From an uncultured bacterium (GTDB lineage: Bacteria > Cyanobacteriota > Vampirovibrionia > Gastranaerophilales > Gastranaerophilaceae), in assembly GCA_902802825.1 (NCBI GenBank), contig CADCNV010000008.1, forward strand, positions 1 to 34,748: a stretch of DNA of 34,748 nucleotides, written 5' to 3'. The notes beneath the pieces were generated by a model that was not told the origin of the DNA, did no database searches, and saw nothing but the letters and a program-made list of their open reading frames with translations. Of the stretch, positions 15,032 through 21,415 are shown one piece after another (the stretch's first letter is position 1; every line of letters starts with the position of its first letter). A program made the position numbers and the translations under genes.

Positions 15032-15060
15032 ATTATGCCACTTTGGAGAGGTTTGGTCAA
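15032..15060 (-). promoter_or_regulatory. Promoter of the permease pair, leaderless arrangement
   Basis: On the minus strand TTGACC (15060-15055), a 17-bp spacer and CATAAT (15037-15032) end six bases before the ATG at 15025, so the A of the ATG is the predicted first base. Confidence 0.5.
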
Positions 15061-15085
15061 TATTGTTAATTAAAAAACTCATGAT

Positions 15086-15119
15086 CCCCCTCCCTTATGA
15101 GGGAGGGATGGGGTGGGTG
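15086..15119. repeat. CCCTCCCT/AGGGAGGG palindromic repeat
   Basis: CCCTCCCT (15088-15095) and AGGGAGGG (15100-15107) form a perfect 8-bp hairpin with loop TATG, followed by GATGGGGTGGGTG. It is the same family as the CCCTCACCCCAACCCTCTCCC insert in thiL (33931). It lies between pdxA and the permease pair and may also terminate pdxA transcripts. Confidence 0.6.
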
Positions 15120-15164
15120 CTTATTTTAGATATTTTTTTGCCAATGCTATATATTCCCTAAATT

Positions 15165-16118
15165 TTATTTGCTCAGTTCAATTGCCAATTTAATTGCTTC
15201 AACCATGCTGTCGGGGTTTGCAGCATTTTCCCCCGCAATATCAAATGCCGTGCCGTGTCCGGGGGAGGTTCTTATTACATCAAGTCCGATGGTTGTATTA
15301 ACAGTCTTTTCTCCTGCAACTGTTTTAATCGGTATCAAACCCTGATCGTGGTAACAGGCGATATAGCAATCGTAGTAATCTTTTTCGCCATTTGCATAAC
15401 TTTTCCCTGCATTAATAAACAACGTATCTGACGGTTTTGGGTAAGTAATATCAATGCCCTCATTGCGCAAATAATCAACCGCCGGAATTAAAATATCAAT
15501 TTCTTCTTTGCCCAAAATGCCATCTTCCCCTGCGTGTGGATTAAAGCCGCAAAGTGCGAATTTTGGGTTTTCAATTCTGAAAACCGTTTCAAAGGTTTTG
15601 ACAAGATTTTCAACTTTTTTTATTACAACTTCTTTTGTTAAATTTATATCTTTCAATGCGCAGTGGCGGGTTAATAATAAAACTCTGAAATTGTTTGCCA
15701 CAAAAAGCATTTCAGCAAGCTGACCGTCATGTGATAAGTATTTTTGCAAAACTTCCGTTTGTCCGTTGAAATTATGCCCCGCAAGATGAAGCGCATTTTT
15801 CGCAACAGGTGCGGTTACAATGGCTCTTGGCTTTAATTCACAAACTTTTTTCAATGCCTGAAAAGAAAATTCTCCCGCCTGAGCGGTAACTTGCCCCGGG
15901 CAAATATCCGATTTTTTATAAGGAATTTCAATTATCTCATATTTATTGATGTCTTGATAGCAACACTGTCCTGCAATATTGTTATAGTAATTTAGCACTT
16001 CACGGTTAGAAATCAAAACGACTTTATCTTTTTGTAAATTCAAAATATTCAGGGCTTTAAGCGTAATTTCTGCTCCGATTCCGTTCGGATCACCTGTTAA
16101 GATTGCGATTTTATCCAT
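15165..16118 (-). CDS. pdxA: 4-hydroxythreonine-4-phosphate dehydrogenase (PdxA family)
   Basis: A 317-residue oxidoreductase of the DXP-dependent vitamin B6 pathway, which turns 4-phospho-hydroxy-threonine into 3-amino-1-hydroxyacetone phosphate. The motifs are GDPNGIGAE (9-17), NPHAGEDG (His195) and CYHDQG (His257), two of the three metal ligands. The first ligand position reads GQTE (Gln120) where E. coli has GHTE; I recall GQTE in cyanobacterial PdxA, so this may be lineage-typical. The start lies 3 bases after the DUF1537 stop, with GAGGG upstream, so the two are coupled. The PdxA2 role in sugar-acid breakdown is an alternative, given that neighbour. Confidence 0.9.
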   Translation of the reverse strand: MDKIAILTGDPNGIGAEITLKALNILNLQKDKVVLISNREVLNYYNNIAGQCCYQDINKYEIIEIPYKKSDICPGQVTAQAGEFSFQALKKVCELKPRAIVTAPVAKNALHLAGHNFNGQTEVLQKYLSHDGQLAEMLFVANNFRVLLLTRHCALKDINLTKEVVIKKVENLVKTFETVFRIENPKFALCGFNPHAGEDGILGKEEIDILIPAVDYLRNEGIDITYPKPSDTLFINAGKSYANGEKDYYDCYIACYHDQGLIPIKTVAGEKTVNTTIGLDVIRTSPGHGTAFDIAGENAANPDSMVEAIKLAIELSK

Positions 16119-16121
16119 CTG

Positions 16122-17438
16122 TTAACCCTCATGAGTTTCAAAATATCGCAAAATATCCATTATAGTTGTTTCTTTGCCGAGATTTCCGGATTTGGTAACA
16201 ATGTACTGAGTAGAATCAACATTTTTACTGAGTGCAATTGCCGGAAGCACTTCATCTACAAGCCCTAATTGACATACACCTATCGCATCGCAGCATTTAT
16301 ATGAAGTTTCTCCGCCAAGTGTTATTAAAATTGCACAAATCTTTGATAAAACCGCAGAGGTAAGTTCTGCCAGATAATCCGTTATCATATTTGCCAAGCC
16401 GGATTTTGTAAGCTCTACATTTATTGATGAGGAATCAAAACCGTTGAAATTCTTGAATAAGTTAGATGTGTGAACAAGAACAATGCCTGTATTACTCAAA
16501 TCCTGAACAATTCTGTCAACAAATTCATCCTGAACCCCAAGCATAATTGTATCCATATCGAGTTCATAAATTTTTGATTTCTCACTATAAATACAATTTT
16601 TTTCTAATGCCTTAATCTGATCTGCAGTAATATGAGTTGCGCTACCCGATACTATAAATTTAGGCATTTTAGGAACTTTAATATTCCTGTCAATTCCGTT
16701 TTCATTCGGGAACCATATATTACTCAGAACTTTTGCTGCTGCAGCATTACCGACAGGTAAAATCTTATATTCGGATTTTTGTACCGCAAGAACGGTTTGT
16801 TTTATATCCGTATCAGAAACCGAATCAACTATAATAATTCTTTTTCCGTCTTCAATCAGTTCGTTTACCCTGCGTAGAATCGGACCTGCGCCATCCAAAA
16901 CAGTCTTTAACTCAACAAGTCCTACAAGATTTTCCAAGTTTTCACCCAATTGATGTTTCATCATTGACGGTAAATGAGATTCGGTTATTGGGGAATGAGG
17001 ATCAGCCGCCATTTCGGTTCTTTCTATCGGTGTTCCGTTCAAAAGTTGATACCCGCCAACTGTTGTTCTGCCTTCTGAAGGAAATGCAGGCATCATTACC
17101 GCAGCATCCCAATCTAAAGCTTCCAATGCCGAAATAACCTCAACCGCAATATTACCCCTGACGGTTGAATCGATCTTTTTGTAGAAAAAGTCAGGATTGA
17201 TTTTATCCGTAAATAATTCGATTGCTTTTTTTACCTTATCAAATGCACATGCGGGAGTGCCGTTTCTTGATTCTGTCGAAATTGCCCACGCCTGCGGAAT
17301 GTGTTCCCGTATCTCAGAAACATTTTCATTCAGCAAAATATTTGTATCCGCGCCGTTTAATTTAAACTGCAGTGCCGTATCATTTGCTCCTGTCAGATCA
17401 TCTGCAATTATACCGACGATATTTGAATTAGTAATCAT
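16122..17438 (-). CDS. Four-carbon acid sugar kinase family protein (DUF1537)
   Basis: A 438-residue protein with the family's N-terminal IADDLTGANDTALQF (10-24), the KKIDSTVRGN substrate-side motif (about 86-95) and the C-terminal LITLGGETSY nucleotide-side motif (about 371-380). Known members (DtnK, OtnK) phosphorylate threonate- or erythronate-like acids, and their products are oxidised by PdxA2-type enzymes. Here it is sandwiched between ssb and pdxA: the ATG shares a base with the ssb stop (TAATG), and pdxA starts 3 bases after its own stop. Such coupling suggests it makes the phosphorylated substrate used by the PdxA next door. The exact substrate is unknown. Confidence 0.88.
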   Translation of the reverse strand: MITNSNIVGIIADDLTGANDTALQFKLNGADTNILLNENVSEIREHIPQAWAISTESRNGTPACAFDKVKKAIELFTDKINPDFFYKKIDSTVRGNIAVEVISALEALDWDAAVMMPAFPSEGRTTVGGYQLLNGTPIERTEMAADPHSPITESHLPSMMKHQLGENLENLVGLVELKTVLDGAGPILRRVNELIEDGKRIIIVDSVSDTDIKQTVLAVQKSEYKILPVGNAAAAKVLSNIWFPNENGIDRNIKVPKMPKFIVSGSATHITADQIKALEKNCIYSEKSKIYELDMDTIMLGVQDEFVDRIVQDLSNTGIVLVHTSNLFKNFNGFDSSSINVELTKSGLANMITDYLAELTSAVLSKICAILITLGGETSYKCCDAIGVCQLGLVDEVLPAIALSKNVDSTQYIVTKSGNLGKETTIMDILRYFETHEG

Positions 17439-17782
17439 TATAAAGCTTCTTCTACATCCCTTTTAGAGCCCAATAATCTTATATTATTGGCTATTATATA
17501 AAATGTTTCTTTTTCATTCCCTGTAGCTTTATCTGTCCAGCGTCTGTTTGCAATTCTGCCGTCAACTGCTACAAGTCTGCCTTTTTTCACATATTCCGAT
17601 GCAAACTCTGATTGTTTATCCCATACATCGATGTTAAACCAATCCTTAACTTCAGCTTTTGTTTTTGCATCCCATCTGTTTACCGCAACAGAAAAATTTG
17701 TTTTGGTTTTTCCTGATTCAAAAGATGTAAAATTTTCCGATGCATCTCTGCCTACTCTGCCTACTATTGTAACTGTATTCAT
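17438..17782 (-). CDS. ssb: Single-stranded DNA-binding protein, short form
   Basis: A 114-residue OB-fold protein: MNTVTIVGRVGRDASE, NFSVAVNRWD, WFNIDVWDKQSEFASEYVKKG and VDGRIANRRW follow the SSB pattern. It coats single-stranded DNA in replication and repair. It lacks the long flexible linker and the usual DDDIPF-like tip; the C-terminus is SKRDVEEAL, only mildly acidic. It could be a second, specialised SSB or the short cyanobacterial-type form. GAGGTAA precedes the ATG. It heads an operon with the DUF1537 kinase and pdxA. Confidence 0.9.
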   Translation of the reverse strand: MNTVTIVGRVGRDASENFTSFESGKTKTNFSVAVNRWDAKTKAEVKDWFNIDVWDKQSEFASEYVKKGRLVAVDGRIANRRWTDKATGNEKETFYIIANNIRLLGSKRDVEEAL

Positions 17783-17829
17783 AATTATTACCTCTTATAT
17801 ATTTTGGTAGATAAAGTCTACGCTATATT

Positions 17830-17862
17830 CTTAGTGTCTTAGTATCTTACTGCCTTATTGGC
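17830..17862. repeat. CTTAGTGT period-8 repeat, single cluster
   Basis: CTTAGTGT-CTTAGTAT-CTTACTGC-CTTATTGGC gives four imperfect units ending right at the trpS stop codon, between trpS and ssb. Same family as 2950-3143 and 4030-4062. Confidence 0.6.
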
Positions 17863-17863
17863 A

Positions 17864-18865
17864 TTACTTATATATTCTTACCAATTCTTTTACGCCGTCA
17901 AGAATTTCGCTTGCTCTTTCTTTCGCTTTTTTTGAACCTGCTCTTATTATATCATCAACTTCATCAAGATGTTCTTCATAATATTTGCGTTTTTCTCTTA
18001 TTGGGGCAAGTATTGAGTTTATTTTTTCGCCTAATTGACGTTTGCATTGTGCGCAACCTCTCAGCCCCTGTTCACATTCACTCCTTACAGCAGAGATTTC
18101 GTCATCCAAACCAAATATTTTCCAGTATTTATATGCAACTTCACATTCGTCCGGATGTCCCAAATCATCTTTTCTCAATCTTGAACGATCAGTAATTGCT
18201 GTCATAACTTTTTTGGAAGTTTCTTCTGCACTGTCTGAAATTTTAATATCGTTGTGATAAGATTTTCCCATTTTATTGCCGTCTAAACCGCAAATTAAGG
18301 AACATTCATTCAAAAGGGGTTTTGCTTCACGGAAAAATTCGCCATACAGATTATTAAATCTTCTTGCAATATCTCTTGTAATTTCAATATGCGCAACCTG
18401 ATCGATTCCGACAGGAACCAAATCCGCATTCATCATCATAATATCAGCACTCATCAAAACAGGATAGCCAAGCAGACCGTAGTTCATCTGCTGCCCCTGG
18501 CCTTCTTTGGTTTTTAGAATTTTAACCATATCTTTTAAAGTAGGGTCACGCTCAACCCAATTTTGTGGTGTTATCATACTCAGATATACGTTTAACTCCG
18601 CAACTTCAGGAATTAATGACTGAACGTAAATTACGGATTTTACCGGATCTATTCCGCAGGCAAGCCAATCCATAACAACATCATAAGTGTTTTGTCTCAG
18701 TTCTTCGGTTTTGTCATATTTGGTAGTCAAAGCATGCCAATCTGCAACAAAATAATAACAATCGTATTTATCTTGCAAATTTACCCAATTCTTAATTACA
18801 CCCAAATAGTGTCCTAAGTGTAATTTCCCTGTCGGGCGCATACCTGATACAATAACCTGCTTCAT
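17864..18865 (-). CDS. trpS: Tryptophanyl-tRNA synthetase with an iron-sulfur-type Cys motif
   Basis: Charges tRNA-Trp. The class I motifs are PTGKLHLGHYLG (11-22) and KMGKS (198-202, the KMSKS variant). Near the C-terminus C241, C264, C271 and C274 are spaced C-x22-C-x6-C-x2-C, the pattern that holds a [4Fe-4S] cluster in Thermotoga maritima TrpRS; most bacterial TrpRS lack it. The length, 333 residues, is normal. I chose the ATG at 18865 (MKQVIVSGMRPTG) because AAAGGAT lies 5 bases before it. An ATG at 18889 is next to TATAAT boxes and is probably at or outside the transcript start. Confidence 0.96.
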   Translation of the reverse strand: MKQVIVSGMRPTGKLHLGHYLGVIKNWVNLQDKYDCYYFVADWHALTTKYDKTEELRQNTYDVVMDWLACGIDPVKSVIYVQSLIPEVAELNVYLSMITPQNWVERDPTLKDMVKILKTKEGQGQQMNYGLLGYPVLMSADIMMMNADLVPVGIDQVAHIEITRDIARRFNNLYGEFFREAKPLLNECSLICGLDGNKMGKSYHNDIKISDSAEETSKKVMTAITDRSRLRKDDLGHPDECEVAYKYWKIFGLDDEISAVRSECEQGLRGCAQCKRQLGEKINSILAPIREKRKYYEEHLDEVDDIIRAGSKKAKERASEILDGVKELVRIYK

Positions 18866-18946
18866 AAAAATCCTTTCACTGTTTGTCATTATATTATAAA
18901 CAAAAAGTAAAAAAAATAACTCTCAAAAAAGGATTATTTTATTTCC

Positions 18947-19081
18947 GGGGCGGAAGGACTGTCTTGAGTCGCTCGCAATAAACGGGGCTACGCCCTGCTC
19001 GTCGCACCAGCGTGTGCCGACACCGGCTTCGCCCTCTGATCGCTCCTCGCTCGAACCTTGGCAATGCTTTTTTTGCATTGC
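18947..19081 (-). repeat. GC-rich split copy of the tRNA-Gln 3' end
   Basis: On the minus strand AGGTTCGAG (19058-19050) and TCCTTCCGCCCC (18958-18947) are contiguous in the tRNA-Gln gene but here are separated by 91 bp of GC-rich sequence. Just beyond lie GCAATGC (19061-19067 region) and GCATTGC, forming a hairpin around seven Ts, and a further GGAAGGACGAGAACC-like fragment. It looks like a duplicated attachment site or repeat element that inserted into a tRNA-Gln T-loop copy. Apart from this, 18866-19100 holds no gene. Confidence 0.5.
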
Positions 19082-19103
19082 AGGTTCTCGTCCTTCCATA
19101 AAA

Positions 19104-19125
19104 AAAAGACCTTTACAGGTCTTTT
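19104..19125 (-). terminator. tRNA-Gln terminator
   Basis: AAAAGACCT (19104-19112) and AGGTCTTTT (19117-19125) form a 9-bp stem with loop TTAC, followed on the minus strand by Ts, 5 bases past the tRNA. Confidence 0.75.
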
Positions 19126-19130
19126 ATTAT

Positions 19131-19203
19131 CTGGGGCGGAAGGACTCGAACCTCCGAGATGGCTGGACCAAAACCAGCTGCCTTACCACTTGGCGACGCC
19201 CCA
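19131..19203 (-). tRNA. tRNA-Gln (anticodon TTG)
   Basis: Acceptor arms TGGGGCG and CGCCCCA pair, with discriminator G73, as in E. coli tRNA-Gln. The anticodon stem GCTGG/CCAGC encloses TTTTGGT, giving TTG. The T arm GGAGGTTCGAGTCCTTC has one G-T pair. CCA is not encoded. The promoter is at 19228-19255. Confidence 0.93.
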
Positions 19204-19227
19204 ATACTTATATATTGGACTATCCCT

Positions 19228-19255
19228 ATTCTACATAGTCAAAATTTAATGTCAA
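19228..19255 (-). promoter_or_regulatory. tRNA-Gln promoter
   Basis: On the minus strand TTGACA (19255-19250) and TAGAAT (19233-19228) are spaced by 16 bp; the start would be near 19221. Confidence 0.65.
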
Positions 19256-19304
19256 GGTTGAAACATTCCCAAAATCTTTGTTCAACCTTAAGATTGATTG
19301 AACA
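19254..19304. repeat. Nested inverted repeats between tRNA-Gln and the orphan terminator
   Basis: AAGGTTGAA (19254-19262) and TTCAACCTT (19281-19289) are perfect 9-bp inverted copies, and the second arm also faces TTGAACA at about 19298-19304. They overlap the -35 of tRNA-Gln and precede a TATAAA on the plus strand, so they may be an operator for one or both directions. Confidence 0.4.
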
Positions 19305-19311
19305 TTATAAA

Positions 19312-19449
19312 AATGCCATGACTTTCGCTTGTGCCATGGGTTTTGCCGTAACGTATATCACCAGTATTAAGAAATATTAAGCAGCTGGCGAATTCTGCTG
19401 ACACGCCCGAAACCATGATGGGGACATGGTTTCGGGCGTGTTTTATTTT
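19312..19449 (+). ncRNA. Candidate small RNA or yggS leader ending in an orphan terminator
   Basis: No plus-strand gene precedes the very strong terminator at 19401-19449, so a transcript must begin in the roughly 190 bases before it. TATAAA at 19306-19311 is a possible -10. Within the stretch, AGCAG/CTGCT (near 19379-19398) forms a second hairpin. A 20-codon frame (MTFACAMGFAVTYITSIKKY) fits inside but lacks a Shine-Dalgarno. It may be an independent small RNA or an attenuated leader of yggS. It matches no RNA family I can name. Confidence 0.35.
19401..19449 (+). terminator. Strong orphan terminator upstream of yggS
   Basis: ACACGCCCGAAACCATG (19401-19417) and its exact 17-bp reverse complement (19425-19441) close a 7-base loop and run into TTTTATTTT. 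It is unusually GC-rich for this genome and lies about 110 bases before the yggS start. Confidence 0.8.
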
Positions 19450-19557
19450 CCCGAAAATGCTTATTTAATAATTCTTTTGGACATCATGAAAAAAATTTGT
19501 AAAATAAAAATATGTTCGATTTTATTTGAACATCTTTCTTGTAGAGGTAATGATTTA

Positions 19558-20220
19558 ATGTTTGAAACTGTTAGGGATAATCTTTTACGGATACGGAAAG
19601 AAATTGAACCTTGTAAACCAAAAATAATTGCGGTAACGAAGTATTTCGGGCAAGATGCGATAATCAATGCATACAAAGCAGGGATTCGCGATTTTGGGGA
19701 ATCAAGAGCGGTTGAGGCATGTGAGAAGATAAGCTCTCTTCCGGCAGAAATAAAACAAAATTCAATATTTCATTTTATCGGTCATTTACAAACAAATAAA
19801 GTGAAATTGGTTATAAAAACTTTTGATTATATTCATTCTGTTGATTCTTTGAAACTTGCACAATGTATTTCGGAACACTCTAAGGGGGTTGGGAAGACCC
19901 AGAAGATTCTTCTTCAGGTAAACAATGCAAATGAAGAACAAAAATTCGGGTTTTCAAAAAATACTCTGTTTGATGTATTCCAACAAATACAAAAGTTGGA
20001 TAACATAAAAGTAGTTGGTGTTATGAATATGGCGCCGCTGGGGGAGGATGAACCTGAACTAAGAAGGTTGTTCTCAGAAATAAGACAGATAAAAGATGAA
20101 CTAAATACAAAGTTTGGCTGTGATTTAAAAGAAATATCAATGGGTATGAGTCAGGATTACAAGATTGCGGCAGAAGAAGGTTCAACAATGCTAAGGATTG
20201 GTAGAAAGTTATTTACATAA
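19558..20220 (+). CDS. yggS: PLP-binding homeostasis protein, YggS/PROSC family
   Basis: A 220-residue single-domain alanine-racemase-fold protein that carries pyridoxal phosphate and helps control vitamin B6 and amino acid pools, without known catalysis. KIIAVTKYFG (21-30) holds the PLP lysine; FGESR, FHFIGHLQTNK, SMGMSQDYKIAAEEGSTMLRIGR are family hallmarks, the last binding phosphate. I start it at 19558 (MFETVRDNLL), with AGAGGT 9 bases upstream, which gives the usual length; a longer frame from 19426 would run through the terminator tail. It directly precedes sepF, an arrangement common in Gram-positive bacteria and Cyanobacteria. Confidence 0.94.
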   Translation: MFETVRDNLLRIRKEIEPCKPKIIAVTKYFGQDAIINAYKAGIRDFGESRAVEACEKISSLPAEIKQNSIFHFIGHLQTNKVKLVIKTFDYIHSVDSLKLAQCISEHSKGVGKTQKILLQVNNANEEQKFGFSKNTLFDVFQQIQKLDNIKVVGVMNMAPLGEDEPELRRLFSEIRQIKDELNTKFGCDLKEISMGMSQDYKIAAEEGSTMLRIGRKLFT

Positions 20221-20239
20221 TTATACGGAGGACGATAAA

Positions 20240-20743
20240 GTGGCAATTGTAGAGAGTTTGAAAAAAGCAGTAGATTTTGTGATGGATGGTTTTAGAGACA
20301 GTGATGATGTATTTGATGAAATCAATGATGACTACGGTTATGATGAAGAATACACAGAACCGGGTTCAAATGCGGTAAGAGTTTCCGAACCTGTTTCGCT
20401 TCCTGAAAGAAGAGTTGAAACTAAAGTAGCTACTCACCCAAGATTTAATCAGGGCGGTAATGAAATTGTTGTTATGGAACCACATTCATTTGAAGATGTT
20501 GCCACAATTGTTGAAAAATTTAAAGAAAGAAAAATTGTTATGTTGGATTTGCACCTTTTGGATAATCACCAATCTCAAAGAACAATTGATTATATTTGCG
20601 GTGCATCTCAGGCATTGGGCGGTCAGCCCAAAAAAGTCGGAGACAGAGTGTTTGTATTTGCCCCTCATAATGTCACTTTATCAGCAGATACTCCGTCTGT
20701 TCAAAGTAAATATGATACTGCGTGGGGAACATCTCTACAGTAG
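20240..20743 (+). CDS. sepF: Cell division protein SepF
   Basis: A 167-residue cytoplasmic protein that anchors FtsZ to the membrane and shapes the division septum. The N-terminal amphipathic helix (MAIVESLKKAVDFVMDGF) would bind membrane. An acidic, variable linker follows to about residue 75, then the SepF core: EIVVMEPHSFEDVATIVEKFKERKIVMLDL, ending DRVFVFAPHNVTLSA. I chose the GTG at 20240 because GGAGGA lies 7 bases upstream; an in-frame ATG at 20198 lies inside yggS and has no such site. It follows yggS by 19 bases and has its own terminator. Confidence 0.94.
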   Translation: MAIVESLKKAVDFVMDGFRDSDDVFDEINDDYGYDEEYTEPGSNAVRVSEPVSLPERRVETKVATHPRFNQGGNEIVVMEPHSFEDVATIVEKFKERKIVMLDLHLLDNHQSQRTIDYICGASQALGGQPKKVGDRVFVFAPHNVTLSADTPSVQSKYDTAWGTSLQ

Positions 20744-20780
20744 TAATCTTGGTATGAGAAGAGATAGTTTGTAAATTGAG

Positions 20781-20807
20781 GGCATCTTAAAAAGGTGCCT
20801 TTTTTTT
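20781..20807 (+). terminator. sepF terminator
   Basis: GGCATCTT (20781-20788) pairs with AAGGTGCC (20792-20799) around AAA, with one T-G pair, followed by eight Ts. It is immediately left of the MITE-like element. Confidence 0.75.
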
Positions 20808-20856
20808 ACATAATATTTGTTATAGGGAGCAAGCTTAAAGATATTTATTTTTCTTT

Positions 20857-20899
20857 GTTCACTTTTCTTTTTGATTACGACGCAAAAAGAAAAGTGAAC
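20857..20899. repeat. 17-bp hairpin, GTTCACTTTTC family
   Basis: GTTCACTTTTCTTTTTG (20857-20873) and its exact reverse complement (20883-20899) are separated by 9 bases. The homologous hairpin at 21250-21293 differs by a few bases, with one compensating loss. Confidence 0.8.
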
Positions 20900-20960
20900 C
20901 GAAAAGAAAAACACGTTTACCAATGCGCTGCCTATCGGCATCGCTCCGCCTGTAATGTAG

Positions 20961-20980
20961 GTCGGCGTTGCAACGCCGAC
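20961..20980. repeat. 20-bp perfect palindrome GTCGGCGTTG/CAACGCCGAC
   Basis: GTCGGCGTTG followed directly by its reverse complement. Partial relatives occur at about 2986 (GGTCGGCGCAGC) and 30005-30020 (GCGTTGTCACGCCGAC), so this is another dispersed repeat family. Confidence 0.65.
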
Positions 20981-21249
20981 AATAACCCCCATACGTTTTT
21001 GTCCTAACGGACAAAAATCAATCAGCCACCTAAACAACGGTGACTTCGATATAACCCTCACCCGCATTTCTATGAAATTAAAATTTCAAGCACTGCGTCC
21101 TCTCCCAAAGATAGAGGGGTTTTACCAAGTGCGCTGCGTAGTTTTAGCAGCGCTAAGAGATTTTTGCCGTCAGGCAAAAACACATCTTACCACGAAGTGG
21201 TCTTATGCTGCCGAAGGCAGTATTATAATTAGCGAGTTTTTCTTTTTTG

Positions 21250-21293
21250 GTTCGTTTTTTCTTTTTGCTTCAAGACAAAAAGAAAAAATGAAC
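21250..21293. repeat. 18-bp hairpin, second copy of the GTTC...TTTTTG family
   Basis: GTTCGTTTTTTCTTTTTG (21250-21267) pairs with 21276-21293 with a single mismatch, mirroring the hairpin at the other end of the element. Confidence 0.75.
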
Positions 21294-21377
21294 ATACAGA
21301 TAATTTTCAATTTCTCAAGACATTCCTATAACAAATATTATGCTCTACATCTTATGAACGATATTTTTCATATTTAA

Positions 21378-21406
21378 TTGCAAATTTGTAGTGTAATTTA
21401 TATGAT
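21378..21406 (+). promoter_or_regulatory. rel promoter
   Basis: TTGCAA (21378-21383), a 17-bp spacer and TATGAT (21401-21406) predict a start near 21413, only 3 bases before the rel ATG, where no Shine-Dalgarno exists. Confidence 0.45.
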
Positions 21407-21415
21407 TAATCTGCT

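Larger units (their letters stand above)
20809..21342. mobile_element. 534-bp MITE-like element with perfect 18-bp terminal inverted repeats
   Basis: CATAATATTTGTTATAGG at 20809-20826 recurs as its exact reverse complement at 21325-21342. Just inside each end lies a large hairpin of the same sequence family (20857-20899 and 21250-21293), and a 20-bp perfect palindrome is at 20961-20980. The frames inside (for example 21072-21377) have no Shine-Dalgarno, no recognisable product and overlap the repeats, so I read it as non-coding. No target duplication is evident. It fills the 672-bp gap between sepF and rel. A non-autonomous transposon or a composite of repeats is the likeliest explanation. 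Confidence 0.6.

Noticed and set aside
19014-19380. Overlapping plus-strand frames through the tRNA-Gln region
   Set aside because: They read through tRNA-Gln, its terminator and the split tRNA copy, and resemble no protein.
19318-19380. 20-codon ORF (MTFACAMGFA...) as a real peptide
   Set aside because: No Shine-Dalgarno and no comparative support; kept only as part of the candidate small RNA.
19426-19557. Longer yggS start giving 44 extra residues
   Set aside because: It begins in the tail of a strong terminator, and the extra residues do not fit the family; AGAGGT supports the ATG at 19558.
20198-20239. sepF start inside yggS
   Set aside because: The GTG at 20240 has an ideal GGAGGA site and gives the normal SepF N-terminal amphipathic helix.
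21072-21377. 101-codon frame inside the MITE-like element
   Set aside because: No ribosome site, composed largely of the hairpin repeats, and it covers the terminal inverted repeat.
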